Positions 32,471-35,497 of a stretch of DNA of 35,497 nucleotides are shown piece by piece. Positions within the stretch are counted from its first letter, which is position 1, and every line of letters starts with the position of its first letter. Location of the stretch: the NCBI GenBank assembly GCA_030533235.1, contig JAUNJN010000024.1, forward strand, positions 1-35,497, written 5' to 3'. A program made the position numbers and the translations under genes. Under the pieces are notes generated by a model. It did not search any database and was not told the origin of the DNA. It worked only from the letters and a program-made list of their open reading frames with translations. The DNA is from Eubacteriales bacterium. Its GTDB lineage: Bacteria; Bacillota; Clostridia; Lachnospirales; Lachnospiraceae.

Positions 32471-33457
32471 ATGAAGATTTATTTTGCACCCATGGAAGGA
32501 ATTACTGGTTATATCTATCGTCGGATTTATCAGGAACATTTTGGATATATTGATAAATATTTCGCACCGTTTATTTCGCCGGCCGATAATTGTGCGATTA
32601 ACCCGAAGGAACGAAAGGATGTTTTACCTGAAAATAATGAGAATATCAGACTGGTACCGCAAATTCTAACTTGTAAATCCCATCATTTTATCGATACGGT
32701 AAAAGTGTTGCAGGAAATGGGATATACGGAGGTGAATTTGAATCTTGGTTGTCCTTCGGGAACAGTATGCGCAAAGGGAAAGGGCGCAGGTTTTTTGCCG
32801 GAAACAGATAAGCTTAAGCATTTTCTTTATGATATCTATTCATATGGAGCTGCACATGGAGTTTCCATATCTGTGAAGACGCGTTTGGGATATTTTCATC
32901 CGGATGAGTTTTATGATTTGATAGAAATATTTAACCAATATCCAATCAAGGAATTGATTGTTCATCCGAGAATACGAACAGATTACTATAAAGGTTTGCC
33001 AAGATATGAATATTTTTCTTATGCGATTTCGCACAGTAAAAATCCGTTGATTTATAATGGGAATATATTTTGCACAGAGGATTATACACAGACGGTAAAC
33101 CGATTGCAAATAATTCAATCGGATTCGGTGATGCAAAACAAGATAAAGACCTCGATGGATTGCGTCATGCTTGGAAGAGGATTATTATTTCATCCGGGGC
33201 TTGCAAGAGAGCTTGTCTCAGGGGAGAAGGAAAAGAAATCTTTTTCTGATAAACAATTTTGGAAGATGCATGATTCAATTTTTTATGCATATAAACAGGT
33301 GTTTTCACCGGATATTCAGATTATGCATCATATGAAGGAGTTATGGGCATATTGGGAAATACGTTTTCCGGAGAGAAATAGAGAGCTAAAAAATATCAGA
33401 AAGGCAAAAAAATGTATGGAATATGAGAGTGCGATACGGCAACTTCGATGCTCGTGA
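32471..33457 (+). CDS. dus: tRNA-dihydrouridine synthase
   Basis: 328 residues, TIM-barrel flavoenzyme of the Dus family. MKIYFAPMEGITGYIYRRI is the FMN-binding opening (P-M-x-G-x-T), NLNLGCPSG carries the catalytic cysteine C94 next to the flavin, SVKTRLGY is the K-x-R motif and LIVHPRIRTDYYKG the H-x-R FMN-phosphate motif, followed by YNGNIF and CVMLGRGLLFHP. It reduces uridine to dihydrouridine in tRNA with NADPH. The C-terminal ~70 residues form the helical tRNA-recognition domain. The length is normal. No strong Shine-Dalgarno is visible. Downstream are other tRNA/rRNA-related genes, which fits a translation-quality cluster. Confidence 0.93.
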   Translation: MKIYFAPMEGITGYIYRRIYQEHFGYIDKYFAPFISPADNCAINPKERKDVLPENNENIRLVPQILTCKSHHFIDTVKVLQEMGYTEVNLNLGCPSGTVCAKGKGAGFLPETDKLKHFLYDIYSYGAAHGVSISVKTRLGYFHPDEFYDLIEIFNQYPIKELIVHPRIRTDYYKGLPRYEYFSYAISHSKNPLIYNGNIFCTEDYTQTVNRLQIIQSDSVMQNKIKTSMDCVMLGRGLLFHPGLARELVSGEKEKKSFSDKQFWKMHDSIFYAYKQVFSPDIQIMHHMKELWAYWEIRFPERNRELKNIRKAKKCMEYESAIRQLRCS

Positions 33458-33499
33458 CGGCAAGCTCCATGTCACATACATCATAAGGATTAAAAGAAT

Positions 33500-33670
33500 A
33501 TGGAAACAATCATTTATACAGTTATAAGAATTGATGGAGATTATGCAATGTTAGTTGCAGATGAAATGCCGGAGCTTGGAGAAAAATGTGTGGCGAGAGC
33601 GTTGTTGCCAACGGAGATTAATGAAGGTACGAAACTAAAGTATGAATTCTTACAATATGAAATCTTATAA
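33500..33670 (+). CDS. DUF3006-like small protein
   Basis: A 56-residue protein beginning METIIYTVIRIDGDYAMLVA and ending in EINEGTKLKYEFLQYEIL. The pattern (I-D-R/G-x-x-x-x-x-A-x-L followed by L-P-x-x-I/N-x-G-x-x-L-x-x) matches the small DUF3006 beta-barrel domain, function unknown. AAGGA lies about 11 bases before the ATG. The last 29 bases overlap the 5' end of the methyltransferase gene in another frame, so translation of the two is likely coupled. It is easily missed because it is so short. Confidence 0.7.
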   Translation: METIIYTVIRIDGDYAMLVADEMPELGEKCVARALLPTEINEGTKLKYEFLQYEIL

Positions 33671-34481
33671 TATTATTAATATTACGGACATGAATTCTCC
33701 GGAACTTGCGATATATTCCTGCAGATCGGAGGTACAGCTGTTACGGTATTATGAACCAAACCCGGGGATTTTTATTGCAGAAAGTCCAAAGGTTGTTATG
33801 CGTGCATTAGAAGCCGGATACGAACCGATTTCTTTGTTGATGGAAGAAAAGCATGTACAAGGCGAAGGTCAACCGGTCATAAATATGTGCGGTCAGATTC
33901 CTATATATGTTGCACCATTTGATGTGCTTACAAAATTGACAGGTTTTCAGCTTACACGCGGTTTGCTTTGTGCGATGCGGAGAAAAAAGTTACCATCACC
34001 GGAGGAAATATGTGCTGGGAAAAGACGTATTGTTGTGCTGGAGTCAGTTGTAAATCCAACAAATATAGGAGCGATTGTCCGTTCTGCGTCTGCACTTTCC
34101 ATGGATGCTGTCTTGTTTACAGGTGGTTGCAGTGATCCGTTGTATCGACGTGCAATTCGAGTCAGCATGGGGACGATTTTTCAAATTCCATGGACGGTTG
34201 TGGCGGATTCGATAGACTGGCAGGAAAAACTGCATGCTATGAGATATAAGACGGTTGCCATGGCACTGCGGGATAATACGTGCACAATCAAGGATGCCAA
34301 GCTCATGGCAGAGGAGCGACTAGCAATTGTATTGGGTGCTGAGGGAGACGGTTTACAAAGTAAAACGATAGATGCGTGTGATTATACAGCATGTATACCG
34401 ATGTCGCACGGAGTCGATTCTTTAAATGTTGCAGCCGCAAGTGCAGTTGCGTTTTGGCAGCTTGGAAATAATGAACAGTGA
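33642..34481 (+). CDS. SpoU/TrmH family RNA 2'-O-ribose methyltransferase
   Basis: 279 residues. A short N-terminal RNA-binding region (GIFIAESPKVVMRALEAGYEP, the SpoU substrate-binding type) is followed by the SPOUT knot: motif 1 ESVVNPTNIGAIVRSASA (with N and R catalytic residues), motif 2 LAIVLGAEGDGL and motif 3 CIPMSHGVDSLNVAAASAVA, the SAM-binding trefoil. It methylates a ribose in tRNA or rRNA; the exact site is not readable. The start is uncertain: ATG 33642 has GAAGG upstream; ATG 33657 is also possible. Both overlap the DUF3006-like gene. The following ybaK gene starts 12 bases after the stop. Confidence 0.92.
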   Translation: MNSYNMKSYNIINITDMNSPELAIYSCRSEVQLLRYYEPNPGIFIAESPKVVMRALEAGYEPISLLMEEKHVQGEGQPVINMCGQIPIYVAPFDVLTKLTGFQLTRGLLCAMRRKKLPSPEEICAGKRRIVVLESVVNPTNIGAIVRSASALSMDAVLFTGGCSDPLYRRAIRVSMGTIFQIPWTVVADSIDWQEKLHAMRYKTVAMALRDNTCTIKDAKLMAEERLAIVLGAEGDGLQSKTIDACDYTACIPMSHGVDSLNVAAASAVAFWQLGNNEQ

Positions 34482-34493
34482 GGATGGGTGACT

Positions 34494-34991
34494 ATGGCAA
34501 AAAATCATAAAGCAGGTGAAGAAAAGACAAATGTCATGCGTATATTGGATGGTAAAAAAATAAACTACAAAAGCTATTGTTATCTGGAAACCGGTGTAAT
34601 AAGTGGTCTGGAGGTTGCAAATGTACTTGGACAAAATCCAAATCAGACCTTTAAGACTCTTGTTACAGTCGGAAAGACAAACATAAACTATGTATTTGTT
34701 GTGCCGGTATGTAAAGAACTTGATTTAAGAAAGGCAGCTTCCTGTGTCGGTGAGAAAAAAATTGAAATGTTAAAATCAAAGGATTTGCTCGGATTAACCG
34801 GTTATATTCACGGCGGTTGTTCGCCGATAGGTATGAAAAAGGCATTTCGCACAGTTGTTGATCAAAGTGCAAATCAATTTGATACGATTATGTTTAGCGG
34901 AGGTAAGATTGGATACCAGGTGGAACTGTCCCTGCAGGATTTAGGTAAGGTCATTCGGTTTGAAACCGCAGATATTACTATGGATGAATAA
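34494..34991 (+). CDS. ybaK: YbaK/EbsC-type aminoacyl-tRNA deacylase
   Basis: 165 residues, INS superfamily deacylase. The catalytic lysine is K54 in NQTFKTLVTVG, and the later GGCSPIGMKKAF carries the G-x-x-x-P loop that binds the aminoacyl-tRNA end. It hydrolyses mischarged Cys-tRNA(Pro) in trans, protecting translation fidelity. I prefer ATG 34494 to GTG 34488 because GAGG (34480-34483) is about 10 bases upstream of the ATG. It is the last gene of the dus group, followed by a terminator directly at the stop. Confidence 0.9.
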   Translation: MAKNHKAGEEKTNVMRILDGKKINYKSYCYLETGVISGLEVANVLGQNPNQTFKTLVTVGKTNINYVFVVPVCKELDLRKAASCVGEKKIEMLKSKDLLGLTGYIHGGCSPIGMKKAFRTVVDQSANQFDTIMFSGGKIGYQVELSLQDLGKVIRFETADITMDE

Positions 34992-35028
34992 AGATGTGAC
35001 AAATGTCATATCTTTATTTTTTTGTCAA
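34990..35028 (+). terminator. Intrinsic terminator after ybaK
   Basis: AAAGATGTGAC (34990-35000) with GTCATATCTTT (35005-35015), one G-T wobble, AAAT loop, then TTTATTTTTTT. Confidence 0.85.
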
Positions 35029-35035
35029 AATATGG

Positions 35036-35064
35036 TTGACATCATAGAGACTAGATGGCATAAT
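35036..35064 (+). promoter_or_regulatory. Sigma-A promoter of the riboswitch-ABC unit
   Basis: TTGACA (35036-35041), 17 bases, CATAAT (35059-35064). The transcript would start near 35071, right at the first base of the riboswitch-like fold. Confidence 0.8.
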
Positions 35065-35071
35065 GACAGAA

Positions 35072-35164
35072 ACTTAAGGGAGTAGATGGCGCATATGTGC
35101 GTGGCAAGTCAACAACCTCGACTATATATTTAGTCTGGCTTGTCTTAAATATTGAGACTTGAGT
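35072..35164 (+). ncRNA. yybP-ykoY (manganese)-type riboswitch candidate
   Basis: Seen: outer stem P1 ACTTAAG (35072-35078) / CTTGAGT (35158-35164) with one G-T pair; directly inside it GGGAGTAG (35078-35085); hairpin CGCA/TGCG (35090-35101); helix GGCAAG (35103-35108) / CTTGTC (35139-35144); loop TCAACAACCTC; hairpin GACTA (35120-35124) / TAGTC (35131-35135) with TGG after it; TTGAGA before the P1 closing strand. The GGGGAGTAG box, TC..CAA..CTC / CGG internal loop and TGAGAC end are the recognised parts of the yybP-ykoY Mn2+ aptamer; here the C/TGG and box are slightly degenerate. A terminator (35156-35192) uses the 3' strand of P1, so bound metal would favour read-through. The downstream gene, an ABC ATPase, is atypical for this class. 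Confidence 0.7.
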
Positions 35165-35192
35165 ACAGGTTTACTGTACCCGGTCTTTTTTT
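35156..35192 (+). terminator. Riboswitch-linked terminator
   Basis: GACT...GTACAG pairs with CTGTAC...GGTC around a GTTTA loop, with a small internal loop, then seven Ts. Its left arm overlaps P1 of the aptamer (35158-35164), so the two folds compete. Confidence 0.8.
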
Positions 35193-35193
35193 G

Positions 35194-35220
35194 TCGGATA
35201 CAGTAACGTATCCGATTTTT
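35194..35220 (+). terminator. Second terminator-like hairpin in the ABC leader
   Basis: TCGGATAC (35194-35201) and GTATCCGA (35208-35215), perfect 8-bp stem with AGTAAC loop, then TTTTT. It follows the first terminator directly and does not overlap the aptamer. Confidence 0.7.
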
Positions 35221-35239
35221 CATTTTAGGAGGTAAAAAC

Positions 35240-35497
35240 ATGAAAAACAAAAACGAAGCGTATATTATGGTCAAGGATGCGGTAAAAAAGTATGGAGAGG
35301 GCGAGTCGTTGGTGTATGCATTAGACCGGGCAAATCTGCAGATTGCAGAAGGTGAAGTATGTGTTGTTCTTGGACCGTCCGGCTCCGGAAAGTCAACATT
35401 GCTTAACATGCTTGGGGGACTGGATAGCTTGGATGATGGGGAAATATTACTTCGGCTGTTAAATGTCACAATATTTAACAGCCATATATTTCAATAT
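35240..35497 (+). CDS. ABC transporter ATP-binding protein (MacB/LolD type), truncated by window end
   Basis: 86 residues are visible and the frame runs to the window edge. It begins MKNKNEAYIMVKDAVKKYG (GGAGG before the ATG), with the A-loop tyrosine in KKYG, Walker A GPSGSGKST (about 45-53) followed by LLNMLGGLDSLDDGEIL, all typical of MacB/LolD ATPases. After residue 71 (GEILL) the sequence leaves the family pattern: instead of the expected DGxxI-type segment it reads RLLNVTIFNSHIFQY, encoded by an 11-bp inverted repeat (35454-35483). The gene may therefore be interrupted by an element starting near 35453; otherwise it continues normally beyond the window. The leader carries a manganese-type riboswitch and two terminators. 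Confidence 0.8.
   Translation, partial: MKNKNEAYIMVKDAVKKYGEGESLVYALDRANLQIAEGEVCVVLGPSGSGKSTLLNMLGGLDSLDDGEILLRLLNVTIFNSHIFQY
35454..35483. repeat. 11+11 bp inverted repeat inside the ABC ATPase frame
   Basis: GGCTGTTAAAT (35454-35464) and its exact complement ATTTAACAGCC (35473-35483), with an 8-base loop. It falls exactly where the encoded protein leaves the ABC family pattern. The end of a mobile element or an assembly artefact at the contig edge are the candidate explanations. Confidence 0.6.

Noticed and set aside
35122-35469. A minus-strand frame across the riboswitch and ABC gene
   Set aside because: It is the antisense shadow of the Walker A region and leader, with no ribosome binding site or family match.

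Overview
The window looks like a chromosomal stretch from a low-GC Gram-positive anaerobe of class Clostridia, most likely Lachnospiraceae. This is inference from gene families (DUF4428, YdjI-like SPFH protein, YtrA-type GntR, split Mrp/Mbh-type antiporter), strong AGGAGG-type ribosome binding sites, consensus sigma-A promoters and many intrinsic terminators; no species can be named. I see no rRNA, tRNA, CRISPR array or complete transposon. Nearly all genes are on the + strand.

Layout. 1-5335: the 3' part of a metallo-beta-lactamase-fold hydrolase, a convergent AraC regulator, a decayed gene, a chemoreceptor and two GNAT acetyltransferases. 5429-8167: a YtrA-type repressor with a perfect 16+16 bp inverted repeat around its promoter, its ABC exporter, then an orphan precorrin-2 C20-methyltransferase. 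8185-9726: an alanine/glycine:cation symporter as a single-gene unit. 9820-21130: a long operon for a multisubunit Mrp/Mbh-type cation/proton antiporter (E, F, G, MbhD, MbhE-MrpB fusion, C and four D/ND5-type subunits) that continues into a histidine kinase and response regulator and ends at one terminator. 21181-25024: a permease-ATPase-permease ABC system and a methyltransferase with its own consensus promoter. 25050-26450: a fluoride-riboswitch-like leader with terminator in front of a CPA-type antiporter. 26602-29628: a solute-binding lipoprotein paired with a membrane-bound sensor that carries a LuxR-type DNA-binding domain, with no ABC permeases. 29693-32376: a 19-bp palindrome, a cysteine-rich mini-lipoprotein, an SPFH protein with three zinc ribbons and a DUF4428 protein. 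32405-35028: a tRNA/translation group (Dus, a 56-residue DUF3006-like protein, SpoU methyltransferase, YbaK deacylase). 35036-35497: a yybP-ykoY (manganese)-like leader with two successive terminators before an ABC ATPase whose reading frame departs from its family at an 11+11 bp inverted repeat near the window edge.

How it fits together. Ion homeostasis is the main theme: a large cation/proton antiporter operon carrying its own two-component system, an alanine:Na+ symporter, a fluoride-linked antiporter and a manganese-type leader. A second theme is envelope sensing: the Cache-LuxR protein with its binding-protein partner, the zinc-ribbon/SPFH set and the FtsX-type ABC system. The least ordinary items are the solute-binding protein/membrane LuxR pair, the split Mrp operon with four antiporter-like subunits, and the metal-type riboswitch in front of an apparently interrupted ABC gene.
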